Below, piece after piece: positions 35,092 to 43,832 of a stretch of DNA of 64,000 nt. The DNA comes from SZUA-378 sp036652815. GTDB lineage: Bacteria > Bacillota > Clostridia > Lachnospirales > Lachnospiraceae. The position numbers were made by a program, and so were the translations under genes. A model generated the notes under the pieces. The model did not search any database. It saw only the letters and a list, made by a program, of their open reading frames with translations, and was not told the origin of the DNA. Location of the stretch: contig JAVVVE010000008.1 in NCBI GenBank assembly GCA_036652815.1, positions 19,456-83,455 of the forward strand, written 5' to 3'. How positions within the stretch are numbered: the stretch's first letter is position 1; each line of letters opens with the position of its first letter.

Positions 35092-36342
35092 TTATTTTAA
35101 TAAACTCAAATTTAAATCAACTCTGCCCTGAATACCCGCAACACTGCCGCTGGATGTATATTGCCACATATGAAAATCTCCGGTATACGTAGGTGCTTCT
35201 TTGTATTCCGCTAACCATATCGCATGAGGAGTCAACGCATCCGCTTGTAAATGATTACGGTACCAGTTCTTGCTGGCGTATACGCCACCTGTATATCCTG
35301 CATTTTGTACCGTCTCACAAAACGCTTGGCAGACTTCCGTTCTCATCGCATTATCCAACTGATCTGCACGGCCATTGCCTCCGGCTCCTTCCGTATCAAT
35401 AAAGATGGGATAGTCTAATTTATACTTGCCACACAAGCTTACTGCGATACTGGCTTCTTCCACCGCTTCCACCGCTGTCGTTGCTTGTGTAAAGAAATAT
35501 ACCCCGACTTTAATCCCCGCCTCGGTAGCACCTTCTATATTCTTGGCAAAATAGGGATCTTCTACCAGTGCACCTGTTTTAGAGCCTCTGTATCCGCAAC
35601 GAATAATGGCAAATTGAACGCCCGCTTTTTTTACCTTATCCCACTCTATCTCCTTATTCCACTTGGAGACATCAATACCAAATTCAGAATCTTCCGATAA
35701 CACCTGCGTCTTGCGTTCTGTTCCATCTGCCTCTGCCACTGCCTCATTCTTGCCTGTGTCTTCTGCCTTGGCATCGATCTCATCTTCTGTCTTTAAAAAA
35801 GAATCGATATCAGCGATTAAAGTATATGCCACCTCGTCCTTAACTGTTACCATAACCCTGGGCATCGGTGCTTTAGACTCTTCCTGTAATGGCAATAAGG
35901 ATACCTCATAGTCTCCGGCCCGCAGAGAATCAATATAGATGATACCATCCTGATCTGTATCCTCATATACGCCCTCTTCTCCCACGGTTACTCGAAAAGG
36001 ATGTGAAACCACCGGATCTCCTGCTGCATCCATGATTTTAATACGCAGATCCTTCTCAACCGAAGTCACCTGCAGATCATACTGTCTTTGGCCGCCTGCT
36101 TCTATCATCGCCAAATAGTCATTGGGTTCCTTATCAAAAAAAGCTGCATCCGACATAAACGCAGATAATTCTTCCTCTGAAACAACTGCTGCGGTCTCTG
36201 TGGCAGGCTCTGTCTGCATCGTCTGTGCTGTTTTATTGTTGTGTTCCGTTTTGGGTTCATTGGTCAATAGAACAGCCGCTATGACACATACGATCAATAG
36301 AAGAACCGTAACCCACGTAATCCTCTTTAGATTAGAGTCCAT
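35092..36342 (-). CDS. Membrane-anchored GH25 muramidase with a Cna-B-like domain
   Basis: 416 residues. One N-terminal membrane helix (ITWVTVLLLIVCVIAAVLL) is followed by an Ala/Thr/Glu linker and a beta domain (about 100-180) with VEKDLRIKI and DTDQDGIIYIDSL that matches a domain in the larger GH25 protein nearby. The C-terminal GH25 domain (about 215-416) starts FGIDVSKWN and has the catalytic pair in IFIDTEG. It would cut peptidoglycan glycan strands outside the membrane. GAGG lies 6 bases before the ATG; the start overlaps rfbA. Confidence 0.9.
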   Translation of the reverse strand: MDSNLKRITWVTVLLLIVCVIAAVLLTNEPKTEHNNKTAQTMQTEPATETAAVVSEEELSAFMSDAAFFDKEPNDYLAMIEAGGQRQYDLQVTSVEKDLRIKIMDAAGDPVVSHPFRVTVGEEGVYEDTDQDGIIYIDSLRAGDYEVSLLPLQEESKAPMPRVMVTVKDEVAYTLIADIDSFLKTEDEIDAKAEDTGKNEAVAEADGTERKTQVLSEDSEFGIDVSKWNKEIEWDKVKKAGVQFAIIRCGYRGSKTGALVEDPYFAKNIEGATEAGIKVGVYFFTQATTAVEAVEEASIAVSLCGKYKLDYPIFIDTEGAGGNGRADQLDNAMRTEVCQAFCETVQNAGYTGGVYASKNWYRNHLQADALTPHAIWLAEYKEAPTYTGDFHMWQYTSSGSVAGIQGRVDLNLSLLK

Positions 36343-37201
36343 TCGCAACCTCTACCATATATTTACCATAATCCGTCTTCATCAATGGCTCTGCCAGTCG
36401 TAACAGCTGCGCCTGATTAATAAATCCTCTCTTATATGCGATCTCTTCAATGCAAGAAATATAGAGACCCTGTCTTTTCTGAAATGCCGACACAAAATCA
36501 GCAGCATCCAGTAAAGAGTCATGATTGCCGGTATCCAGCCATGCAAATCCACGTCCCAGTGTCTCCACATGCAGTGTACCTCTGCGCAAATATTCGTTAT
36601 TAATACTGGTAATCTCTATCTCACCTCTCGCAGAAGGTTGGACATGCTCTGCGATATCCACCACCTCATTATCATAAAAGTAAAGACCCGGTACTGCATA
36701 ATTGCTCTTTGGATGCTCCGGTTTTTCTTCTATGGAAATAGCTGTTCCTGCTGCATCAAATTCCACTACGCCATATTCTCGCGGATCTCTTACGTAATAT
36801 CCAAAGATGGTAGCTCCGCTTCGTCTATCTGCGACCTCTGTCAGTATTTTGGAAAAGCTCTGCCCATAGAATATATTATCTCCCAGTACCAGTGCAACGC
36901 TGTCTTTTCCGATGAATTCAGCCCCAATAATAAACGCATCTGCCAAGCCTCTCGGAGCCTCTTGCACTGCATATTCAAGCTGTAAACCAAATTGCTCTCC
37001 CGTACCCAGTAAATCCCTAAATACCGGCAAATCTCTTGGTGTGGAAATAATCATAATCTCTTTAATACCTGCCAGCATCAAGGTGGATAACGGATAATAA
37101 ATCATCGGTTTGTCATATACCGGCAAAATCTGTTTGGATACTGCCTTGGTCAGTGGATATAATCTCGTTCCTGATCCGCCTGCTAATATAATTCCCTTCA
37201 T
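36332..37201 (-). CDS. rfbA: Glucose-1-phosphate thymidylyltransferase
   Basis: RmlA of 289 residues. The nucleotide loop is GGSGTRLYPLTKAVSKQ, followed by YDKPMIYYPLS, VLGDNIFYG with the metal Asp, EEKPEHPKSN, and FAWLDTGNHDSL. It makes dTDP-glucose from dTTP and glucose-1-phosphate, the latter supplied by the phosphoglucomutase in the same locus. Confidence 0.96.
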   Translation of the reverse strand: MKGIILAGGSGTRLYPLTKAVSKQILPVYDKPMIYYPLSTLMLAGIKEIMIISTPRDLPVFRDLLGTGEQFGLQLEYAVQEAPRGLADAFIIGAEFIGKDSVALVLGDNIFYGQSFSKILTEVADRRSGATIFGYYVRDPREYGVVEFDAAGTAISIEEKPEHPKSNYAVPGLYFYDNEVVDIAEHVQPSARGEIEITSINNEYLRRGTLHVETLGRGFAWLDTGNHDSLLDAADFVSAFQKRQGLYISCIEEIAYKRGFINQAQLLRLAEPLMKTDYGKYMVEVANGL

Positions 37202-37230
37202 CGTTTCTAACCAACCTTTCTGTCCTCTTG

Positions 37231-38313
37231 TTACACGGTCGTGTACATATCCTGATAATACTTTTGATAATTACCGCTCGTTACGTGTTTCATCCATTCT
37301 TCATGTTCAAAGAACCATTGAATCGTCAATCGGATGCCCTCTTTAAACATCGTCTCCGGTTCCCATCCTATCTCTGCTTTTATCTTATCCGGTGCAATGG
37401 CATAACGTCTGTCGTGTCCCTTGCGGTCTTCCACATAAGTGATGAGATCCGTGTTTACCATAGCTCTCCTGGCATCTCCCTCCGGCAGCATCTCCTGCAG
37501 ACATTCTATAATGATATGGATAATCTCTATATTCTGTTTTTCATTATGTCCACCGATATTATAGGTCTCAAATAGTCTTCCTTTTTCCTGTACCATGTCA
37601 ATTGCCTTGGCATGATCCCCTACATACAACCAATCGCGCACATTCTTACCATCTCCATAGACCGGCAGCTTCTTACCCTGCAATGCATTATTGATAATGA
37701 GAGGAATCAGTTTCTCTGGGAACTGATAAGGTCCATAATTATTAGAACAGTTCGTGATATTTGCCGGGAAATGATACGTATCCATATAAGCTCGTACCAG
37801 CATATCGGAAGATGCCTTGCTCGCGGAATAAGGGCTGTGCGGTGCGTAAGGAGTCGTCTCATAGAAGAACTCGTCCTCATTCTCTAAAGAACCGTAGACC
37901 TCATCCGTGGATACATGTAGAAATCTCTTACCTTCTTTAAAAGTCTCGTCCTCCAGTTCCCATGCCTGTTTTGCACAATTGAGCATCACTAAGGTCCCCA
38001 TGACATTGGTCTGAACAAATACTTCCGGATGACGTATACTACGGTCTACATGACTTTCAGCTGCAAAATGAACGACTCTGTCAATATCGTTCTCTTCAAA
38101 TATCTTACTAATGGCTTCTTTATCACAGATATCTGCCTTAACAAAAGTATAATTATCTCTTTTTTCTATATCCTGCAGGTTCTCAAGATTCCCCGCATAC
38201 GTTAAAGCATCTACATTAATAATACGAATCTCGTTATCATATTTGTGAAACATGTAATGAATGTAATTAGAACCAATGAATCCGGCTCCCCCTGTTACTA
38301 AATAAGTTCTCAT
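37231..38313 (-). CDS. rfbB: dTDP-glucose 4,6-dehydratase
   Basis: Extended SDR enzyme of 360 residues. The NAD loop is GGAGFIGSNY, the catalytic Asp-Glu is in STDEVYG, and YSASKAS is the YxxxK motif; NCSNNYGPYQFPEKLIP is the RmlB signature. GAGGG lies upstream of the ATG. It precedes rfbA by 29 bases in the operon. Confidence 0.96.
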   Translation of the reverse strand: MRTYLVTGGAGFIGSNYIHYMFHKYDNEIRIINVDALTYAGNLENLQDIEKRDNYTFVKADICDKEAISKIFEENDIDRVVHFAAESHVDRSIRHPEVFVQTNVMGTLVMLNCAKQAWELEDETFKEGKRFLHVSTDEVYGSLENEDEFFYETTPYAPHSPYSASKASSDMLVRAYMDTYHFPANITNCSNNYGPYQFPEKLIPLIINNALQGKKLPVYGDGKNVRDWLYVGDHAKAIDMVQEKGRLFETYNIGGHNEKQNIEIIHIIIECLQEMLPEGDARRAMVNTDLITYVEDRKGHDRRYAIAPDKIKAEIGWEPETMFKEGIRLTIQWFFEHEEWMKHVTSGNYQKYYQDMYTTV

Positions 38314-38337
38314 CTTTTTCCCTCATCCTTTCTATTC

Positions 38338-38383
38338 TATATCTCTATTTCTATCTCTATTTCTATCTCCACATCTCTATCTC
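38338..38383. repeat. Pyrimidine-rich tandem repeat between the large GH25 gene and rfbB
   Basis: The spacer is built of CTATTTCTATCT-like units, so the minus-strand RNA is a purine-only AGAGATAGAAAT repeat just before the rfbB ribosome site. Too short to hold a gene. Confidence 0.6.
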
Positions 38384-38385
38384 AT

Positions 38386-41076
38386 TTATCCCAGATAACT
38401 GATATTCATGTCTACATTACCTTTGATCCCACCGATGGTACCTTTGGAAGTATATTGCCAGATATCATGCCTGCCTGCGTAGGTAGGTTTCGTTGCATAT
38501 TGTGCCAGCCAGATCTTATATTGATTTAATGACCCTGTATTGAGTCGCTTCTCAAACCAGCTCTTAGAAGCATAAATGCCGGCTTTTGCTCCACCATTTT
38601 GGATCGTAGCACAGAAGGCATTACATACTGCTGTTCTTGCTCCGACACTTAGGCCATCGGCTCTTCCACCACTGCCTTCCGTATCAATAAATACCGGATA
38701 GGAGAGGTTCTGTCCCTTAATCAGATTCAATACCATAGATGCTTCTTCAACAGCTTCCACTTCGTTGATTGCCTGTGTAAAGAAATATACGCCTACCTTA
38801 ATCCCTGCTGCCTGCGCTCCTTTGATATTAGCCTGGAACTTAGGGTCTTGAATCAGTGCTCCTGTAGAAGAGCCCCTGTATCCACATCTGATAATCGCAT
38901 AGGATACTCCCGAATTACGTACTGCCGCCCAATTAATTGTACCATTATGTTTGGAAACGTCAATGCCTACCGTACCATTAGAAGCATTCCCCATAGACAT
39001 CGCGCCATTGGCATCAAAAGTATATTGAACCCCTTGGATGATTTGTACTCCAGTTACTTTGTTGCCGTTCTTATCAAAGAAATAAGTGATGTTATCAATG
39101 GTCTGCCAGCCTGTATATTTATAACTGGCATTGATACTCTTATAGAATTTGACATCTGTATAGTAATCAGCATATACCGCTTCTCTATAATTATTATTCT
39201 CTTTGACATACAATTGATTGCCATCATTGTCTTTTAACTTGGTCTTCTTATCATCTGCTGCCGAGGTCTTAACATTGATGGTGCAAACAGCTTGTGCTGT
39301 CTTTTTATCACTGTCAGTAGCGGTCACTGTAATCGTTGCTTTTCCATATTTGACTGCTGTTACTTTACCGTTACCATCCACTGTTGCGATCGCTTTGTCT
39401 GAGGTTTTCCAATCATAAGACTGCACCTTGGCAAATCCCGTCACGCTTGGTTGTAATACGATCGTGTTCCCACGCATGATATCAACTGAGGTATGACTTA
39501 AGGTGACACCCAAAGTAGACGTTACCGTCACCTCACAGGTCGCATTTAACTTACCGTCTTCCGTAGCCGCTGTAATCTTTGCGATGCCTTTTCCCACTGC
39601 TGTTACTTTTCCTGCAGCATCTACTGTAGCGATGCCGGTATTGGAGCTAGACCATTTTACTATCTTATTGGTCGCTGTGCTTGGCTCTATCGTAGCGACC
39701 AATGTCTCTGCCGCCTGCAGTGATAGTGCAAGTGTTGCTTTGTTTAACGTGATCTTACTAGCCGGAACTGTGGCTGCTGCCACGGTAACTGCACAGGATG
39801 CCGTTTTTGATCCATCCGTTGTCGTCACTGTTATAGTCGTATTGCCGGCTGCTACTGCTGTTACTTTGCCGGCTGTATCTACTGTAGCGATTGACGGATC
39901 CTTGCTTGTCCATGTTACGTCTTGTTTCGTGGCATTGGTCGGTGCTATCGTGGCTGTGAGCTGTGCTGTTTTTGAAGGTTCCAGCGTGCATGCCGTCTGA
40001 TCCAGTGATATCCCTGTAACTGCGACAGCTGCTTCCGTTACCGTCACACTACAAGTCGCAGTCTTGCTGCCCTCTGTCGTAGTGACCGTAATCGTAGCCG
40101 TTCCGGCCGCAACCCCCTTCACCTTACCACTATTATCCACTGTAGCCGCCGCCGTATTGGAGCTGCTATAGCTCACACTCTTATCGCTTGCATTGTCCGG
40201 TTGTACACTGGCCGATAGCGAAGATTCTTCTCCTACCTTCAACGAAACAGATGATGAACTCAAGGTTACACCGGTCACAGCTACTGTGCTTGAAGATCCG
40301 CTATCTGTAGATGGCGGTACCGATTCGCTCTCGTTCGGTGTCCCTGTATTAGCTAATTTACGATAGAATCCGGCACTCGAGGTCGTACTGGGATCTGTAA
40401 TCTTTGATTTATCAACTTCCTGATATTCGCCGCCACTCCCTGCAGCCTGAGTCTTTGTAGAAGCTACATATTCTACGGTATCTTTTAATTTAGTCTCTTC
40501 TACGATAGGTGCTGCCGTATCCTCTTTTGCTACATTGACTTCTGACTCTGCCTTTACTTCATCGGCAATCTCTATCTTTTGATATACAATCTTATCTTTA
40601 ACAGTAATCGTCGTGGCTTCTGTCGGGAAATTATAACCATCCTTTGGTAATATCTTTACCGAATATTTGCCGGGTGTCATCTTAGTCTGATAGATAATAC
40701 CATCTTTGTCATCATCTTGAAGCGTCTGCGTCTTCTTATTAGGACCTGTTAACTCCACTTCAAATTCTGTTCCGGAAATCAACTTCTTTGTCTTCTTACC
40801 GGTAAACTTTATCTTCAAGTCCTTCTCTACAGAAGTAAGATTAACCGTTACTTCTTTATCCCCTGTCTCTGCTTCTTCGCTCATTTCCTCTGTTGATGGT
40901 TCCGCCTGCGTGGTCGCAAAGGTAAGTTTAGCATCCGCAATAGCCAACAGCTCACTCTCTCCGATGATCTCCAGATTACTCAGCTGCTGTCCCACTTCCT
41001 GCATCGCTGTCACCTGCTTGGCAACGCCTTTGGAATGTGCATAGGCTGTCATCGTAATCGTGGCAATCACTAACAC
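38386..41076 (-). CDS. Large GH25 muramidase with Big_2 repeats and wall-binding repeats (5' part lost in the gap)
   Basis: 897 codons are readable; the start lies in the N-gap. After VLVIATITMTA (likely end of a membrane helix) come a Cna-B-like domain with VEKDLKIKF and DDKDGIIY, then four Big_2 Ig-like repeats, each ending in ITVT...G...C-V-TV. A choline-binding-type wall repeat pair (GWQTIDNITYFF, GVQYTFDANG) follows, and a C-terminal GH25 domain (GIDVSKHN to the end, catalytic pair in VFIDTEG). It is a surface muramidase. It is probably the same gene as the acidic fragment across the gap. Confidence 0.9.
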   Translation of the reverse strand: MLVIATITMTAYAHSKGVAKQVTAMQEVGQQLSNLEIIGESELLAIADAKLTFATTQAEPSTEEMSEEAETGDKEVTVNLTSVEKDLKIKFTGKKTKKLISGTEFEVELTGPNKKTQTLQDDDKDGIIYQTKMTPGKYSVKILPKDGYNFPTEATTITVKDKIVYQKIEIADEVKAESEVNVAKEDTAAPIVEETKLKDTVEYVASTKTQAAGSGGEYQEVDKSKITDPSTTSSAGFYRKLANTGTPNESESVPPSTDSGSSSTVAVTGVTLSSSSVSLKVGEESSLSASVQPDNASDKSVSYSSSNTAAATVDNSGKVKGVAAGTATITVTTTEGSKTATCSVTVTEAAVAVTGISLDQTACTLEPSKTAQLTATIAPTNATKQDVTWTSKDPSIATVDTAGKVTAVAAGNTTITVTTTDGSKTASCAVTVAAATVPASKITLNKATLALSLQAAETLVATIEPSTATNKIVKWSSSNTGIATVDAAGKVTAVGKGIAKITAATEDGKLNATCEVTVTSTLGVTLSHTSVDIMRGNTIVLQPSVTGFAKVQSYDWKTSDKAIATVDGNGKVTAVKYGKATITVTATDSDKKTAQAVCTINVKTSAADDKKTKLKDNDGNQLYVKENNNYREAVYADYYTDVKFYKSINASYKYTGWQTIDNITYFFDKNGNKVTGVQIIQGVQYTFDANGAMSMGNASNGTVGIDVSKHNGTINWAAVRNSGVSYAIIRCGYRGSSTGALIQDPKFQANIKGAQAAGIKVGVYFFTQAINEVEAVEEASMVLNLIKGQNLSYPVFIDTEGSGGRADGLSVGARTAVCNAFCATIQNGGAKAGIYASKSWFEKRLNTGSLNQYKIWLAQYATKPTYAGRHDIWQYTSKGTIGGIKGNVDMNISYLG

Positions 41077-41176
41077 NNNNNNNNNNNNNNNNNNNNNNNN
41101 NNNNNNNNNNNNNNNNNNNNNNNNNNNNNNNNNNNNNNNNNNNNNNNNNNNNNNNNNNNNNNNNNNNNNNNNNNNN
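41077..41176. other. Assembly gap of 100 N
   Basis: Exactly 100 N, the usual placeholder for a gap of unknown length. It interrupts an 18-base tandem repeat (41177-41230), which probably caused the break. Confidence 0.98.
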
Positions 41177-41230
41177 TGCTTTGTCTTTTTTAGGTGCTTT
41201 GTCTTTTCGAGGTGCTTTGTCTTTACCCTT
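41177..41230. repeat. 18-base tandem repeat at the gap edge
   Basis: Three units of TGCTTTGTCTTTT(T/C)... are visible, coding KDKAP(K/R) on the minus strand; more may be collapsed in the N-run. Confidence 0.8.
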
Positions 41231-41569
41231 ATGTGCCGTACTTTTCTTTACTGGGACTTGCACATCTGCCTCATATTCGGTTTCGTCATCCTCGTATTCA
41301 GTTTCATCGTCCTCGTATTCGGTTTCGTCGTCCTCGTATTCAATGTCGTCATCCTCGTATTCGGTTTCGTCGTCCTCGTATTCGATGTCGTCATCCTCGT
41401 ATTCGGTTTCATCGTCCTCGTATTCGGTTTCATCGTCCTCGTATTCGATATCGTCGTCCTCGTATTCGGTTTCTACTGAATTTTCACTATTTTCACTATC
41501 TTCATAATCAGATTCATCAAAGGTAATCTCATCGACATCTAAATCTATATATTCTATCTCTTTTTTCAT
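41177..41569 (-). CDS. Acidic-repeat N-terminal fragment, probably the cytoplasmic tail of the large GH25 protein (3' lost in the gap)
   Basis: 131 residues from the ATG to the gap. The first 30 residues are acidic (MKKEIEYIDLDVDEITFDES). About ten 7-residue units EYEDD(E/D)(T/I) follow, and then a basic segment with KDKAP(R/K) repeats running into the N-gap. A basic stretch followed by a membrane helix on the other side of the gap is what a type II membrane protein looks like. No strong ribosome site is seen, although a good promoter lies about 75 bases upstream. Confidence 0.75.
41268..41472. repeat. 21-base coding minisatellite
   Basis: About ten tandem copies of a 21-base unit (plus strand TC-GTCGTCCTCGTATTCGG-like) encode EYEDDET/EYEDDDI. 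The copies differ by one or two bases, so the array is prone to change of copy number in multiples of seven residues. Confidence 0.9.
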
Positions 41570-41649
41570 AATTACTTTTTCATACCCTTTCGGTGTCTTC
41601 TCAGGTTACTATCGCTATGTCTGACTTGCTGTCTGCATAATCATCTGAA

Positions 41650-41678
41650 ATTATACCATCATCCCTTTTATAATTCAA
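41650..41678 (-). promoter_or_regulatory. Sigma-A promoter for the GH25-rfb-wzm/wzt operon
   Basis: TTGAAT (41678-41673), 17 bases, consensus TATAAT (41655-41650) on the minus strand. Genes from here down to about 21.7 kb run the same way with small gaps or overlaps, so this is the likely main promoter of the polysaccharide locus. Confidence 0.75.
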
Positions 41679-41729
41679 GGAATTCATATTTTTTGCCATG
41701 ACAGGTTCTATTTAATTTTCTAAAAAGTC

Positions 41730-41758
41730 TTGACTTGTGGTCCAAATGGTGTTCTATT
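41730..41758 (+). promoter_or_regulatory. Probable promoter for the PLAT-domain gene
   Basis: TTGACT (41730-41735), 17 bases, TCTATT (41753-41758), 48 bases before the start codon. Confidence 0.5.
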
Positions 41759-41806
41759 CAATTTACAAGCAATACCTCTTGTAAACACAGATTGGAGGTT
41801 AAAACA

Positions 41807-42478
41807 ATGTCAAAATATCATATTCTAATCAAAACAGCAGATCAATACCTTGCAGGCACAGATTCCAACATTTTTTTGCAGCTTTATGGTGCTAGTGGCA
41901 TTTCACCGGAGGTACGCTTAAATGCTTACATCAGTGGCAATGCTTTTGAGCGTAATTGTCTAGACGAGTGTACCGTTGATTTTCTCGAGGATTTTGGGGA
42001 CATCTATATGATTGCCGTACGCAGCGATATGCTTTGGGCAAGCTCCGACTGGATGTGTGATTATTTTACGGTGCAGTGCGAAAATAAGGCAATTGTCACA
42101 TTTCAGTTGCCCGGTGGGCTGTGGATTGATGACACTAATGTACGTCAATTCCATTCAACTGCCGGATACCTATACAACCTGCCTGAACACCAAGTGAAGT
42201 GGAAGCAGGAATATGGTGCCTGCCACTTTGCCCCACCTAACATCGAAATGGAAACAACCATTATGAGTGCACTTGCCATTGAAGTAAACATGAGCGATGT
42301 ATCCATAGTGAATACGTCTACAAAAGCTGAAGTTAGTGTTGAAATCGATGCCATCAAGGCTGCCTTTGCATTTCAAATTGATACTTCTCTAAGCAAACAA
42401 GTTGACAACAAATTGCACCAAAGCCTTGAGATCTCTACCGTTGTAGAAATTCCGCGTGAGTGGAAGGAAGCCCTCTAG
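41807..42478 (+). CDS. PLAT/LH2-domain protein
   Basis: 223 residues, no signal peptide or membrane helix. The first 110 residues resemble a PLAT/LH2 beta-sandwich: YHILIKTADQYLAGTDSNIF at the start and FGDIYMIAVRSD in the middle. This domain binds lipids or proteins in lipoxygenases and alpha-toxin and is uncommon in bacteria. The remaining 110 residues are beta-rich and not recognised. GGAGG lies 8 bases before the ATG. It is monocistronic with its own promoter and terminator. No catalytic motif is seen. Confidence 0.75.
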   Translation: MSKYHILIKTADQYLAGTDSNIFLQLYGASGISPEVRLNAYISGNAFERNCLDECTVDFLEDFGDIYMIAVRSDMLWASSDWMCDYFTVQCENKAIVTFQLPGGLWIDDTNVRQFHSTAGYLYNLPEHQVKWKQEYGACHFAPPNIEMETTIMSALAIEVNMSDVSIVNTSTKAEVSVEIDAIKAAFAFQIDTSLSKQVDNKLHQSLEISTVVEIPREWKEAL

Positions 42479-42520
42479 CTTTTCTTATAAAGCATATGGA
42501 AGATGTTAAACATATTCTAT

Positions 42521-42567
42521 AAAAGCCGAAATATCCTTCCCTGTATGGGTTGGATGTTTCGGCTTTT
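42521..42567. terminator. Bidirectional terminator between the PLAT and GNAT genes
   Basis: AAAAGCCGAAA-TATCC pairs with GGATG-TTTCGGCTTTTT around a 17-base loop. It has a T-run on the plus side (PLAT gene) and TTTT on the minus side (GNAT gene). Confidence 0.8.
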
Positions 42568-42606
42568 TGAAACAAATGATACGGCTTGGTCTGGAACGTT
42601 GATGAA

Positions 42607-43188
42607 TCAACATCCAAAAATATTATATATGTTATCTGAAATGGACAAAAACATTGGAGTACATTTTCCCAATTCATCATCTTCTTCATAGGGGATTATA
42701 TACTGTGTTGCATCTACAAAGTTTTTTCTTCTATACAATTTTTCTCCATTTTCATTTGCTCTAAGAAAGATGCCTTCAAATCCAATAGTTTTTGTTGATA
42801 ATTCATATAAATCCATTAGCAATAACTCAAAGAATATTGTACTAAAATATTTTTCAATACCTAATTTACCGAATTTTGTTTTTTGATAACTTCTATGTAT
42901 TGCAAAATATTTTATCTCTGCACAGGAAAGGCTAAACATAGTTTGTGCATTCCCATTAGAAGAATATAGTGCAGATGCTTTAATTGTACAAAAAGCAAAA
43001 ATTGCAGATATCTCTTTTTCTCTTTCTCTTGCATCAATAAGTATATATGTAACACCATGACTGTCTGACGCAAATTTAATTGCATCATTAATCAAAAAAT
43101 CATTAAAGTCAGGATGCTTACAATCAAATTTGTATAAGACATCCTGACTTATAGTTGCTTTAGCTAATTCAACATATTCTAAATCCAT
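42607..43188 (-). CDS. GNAT acetyltransferase, toxin-like
   Basis: 193 residues. The N-terminal segment FDCKHPDFNDFLINDA resembles the conserved start of TacT-type GNAT toxins (which acetylate aminoacyl-tRNA), and the central AEIKYFAIHRSYQKTKFGKLGIEKY is where acetyl-CoA binds, although the classic Q/R-x-x-G-x-G/A is blurred. The start ATG overlaps the stop of the small upstream gene (TAATG), the usual antitoxin-toxin coupling. A house-keeping acetyltransferase remains possible. Confidence 0.75.
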   Translation of the reverse strand: MDLEYVELAKATISQDVLYKFDCKHPDFNDFLINDAIKFASDSHGVTYILIDAREREKEISAIFAFCTIKASALYSSNGNAQTMFSLSCAEIKYFAIHRSYQKTKFGKLGIEKYFSTIFFELLLMDLYELSTKTIGFEGIFLRANENGEKLYRRKNFVDATQYIIPYEEDDELGKCTPMFLSISDNIYNIFGC

Positions 43189-43376
43189 TATATATTCCCA
43201 TTATCAAACATTTTTTTCATTTCATCAATATCAGAGGATGAAAAAAGATTGTTTGATGCCTCGCACTCACTCCAATACTCTTTTGTAGGTTTATTTGCAT
43301 TTAACTCATCAATAAAAGCTAACAACATATCCCTATTAATAATTGTTGCTTGATTAGGTTTTGCTACCATAGTCAT
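43188..43376 (-). CDS. Small protein coupled to the GNAT gene (candidate antitoxin)
   Basis: 62 residues starting MTMVAKPNQA, with AGGAGG 8 bases upstream. A longer form from the ATG at 43439 (83 residues) also has an AAGGTGG site, so two starts may be used. The C-terminal half is acidic (SSDIDEMKKMFDNG). It does not look like the ribbon-helix-helix antitoxin (DUF1778) usual for GNAT toxins, and I do not recognise its family. Its role is inferred only from position and overlap. Confidence 0.6.
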   Translation of the reverse strand: MTMVAKPNQATIINRDMLLAFIDELNANKPTKEYWSECEASNNLFSSSDIDEMKKMFDNGNI

Positions 43377-43469
43377 ATTGTTATCCTCCTTCTTGATAAT
43401 ATTTTTGTTAGTTGTTGTATAGGTTCTTTCCTTACTCATATCATACCACCTTTTTAATATTTCTCATAG

Positions 43470-43497
43470 ATAGTATAATAACCAAATATTGAAACAA
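43470..43497 (-). promoter_or_regulatory. Possible promoter for the small protein-GNAT pair
   Basis: TTGTTT (43497-43492), 16 bases, TACTAT (43475-43470) on the minus strand, 30 bases before the ATG at 43439. Confidence 0.4.
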
Positions 43498-43832
43498 TAC
43501 CTTAAATGCCTGTTTTATGTCTACAATACTAGCATACAGATAAGAAAAAAACAAGTTACTATTTCAAAATAAGTATAAACTTGATTTCCTATGACTAATG
43601 CTTATTTTATTGATAAATCCATACTTTATATAGGATTCAGTTACAGAGAAATCCCGAAAAACTGATTCGAATGGATATGTTTTCTTACATTTTTGCAAAT
43701 ATTGTCGATGGATTACACATGCATATGAATTGACTTTCTCCGCAAAAAGTGACACAATCTAACTTGCAGTTTCGCCATAGAAATCGGTCAACTGTAACAA
43801 TAACAGATAACCCGAGAAGGAGATTTATAACT
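43498..43832. other. Intergenic, nothing recognised
   Basis: 335 bases of AT-rich sequence between the GNAT pair and the zinc-ribbon gene. It holds a 63-codon minus-strand open frame (43564-43755) without ribosome site or family resemblance. I see no RNA gene or clear promoter. Confidence 0.5.

Noticed and set aside
39218..40000. Long plus-strand open frames over the Big_2 repeats
   Set aside because: Repetitive coding sequence on the minus strand gives mirrored open frames; no ribosome sites.
41177..41472. CRISPR array
   Set aside because: The 21- and 18-base units are directly adjacent without spacers and keep a reading frame.
41060..41526. Plus-strand frames of repeated SSSSYSV or hydrophobic residues
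   Set aside because: Mirror images of the acidic 21-base repeat, partly reading through N.
43564..43755. 63-residue minus-strand frame
   Set aside because: No ribosome site and no resemblance to a known family.
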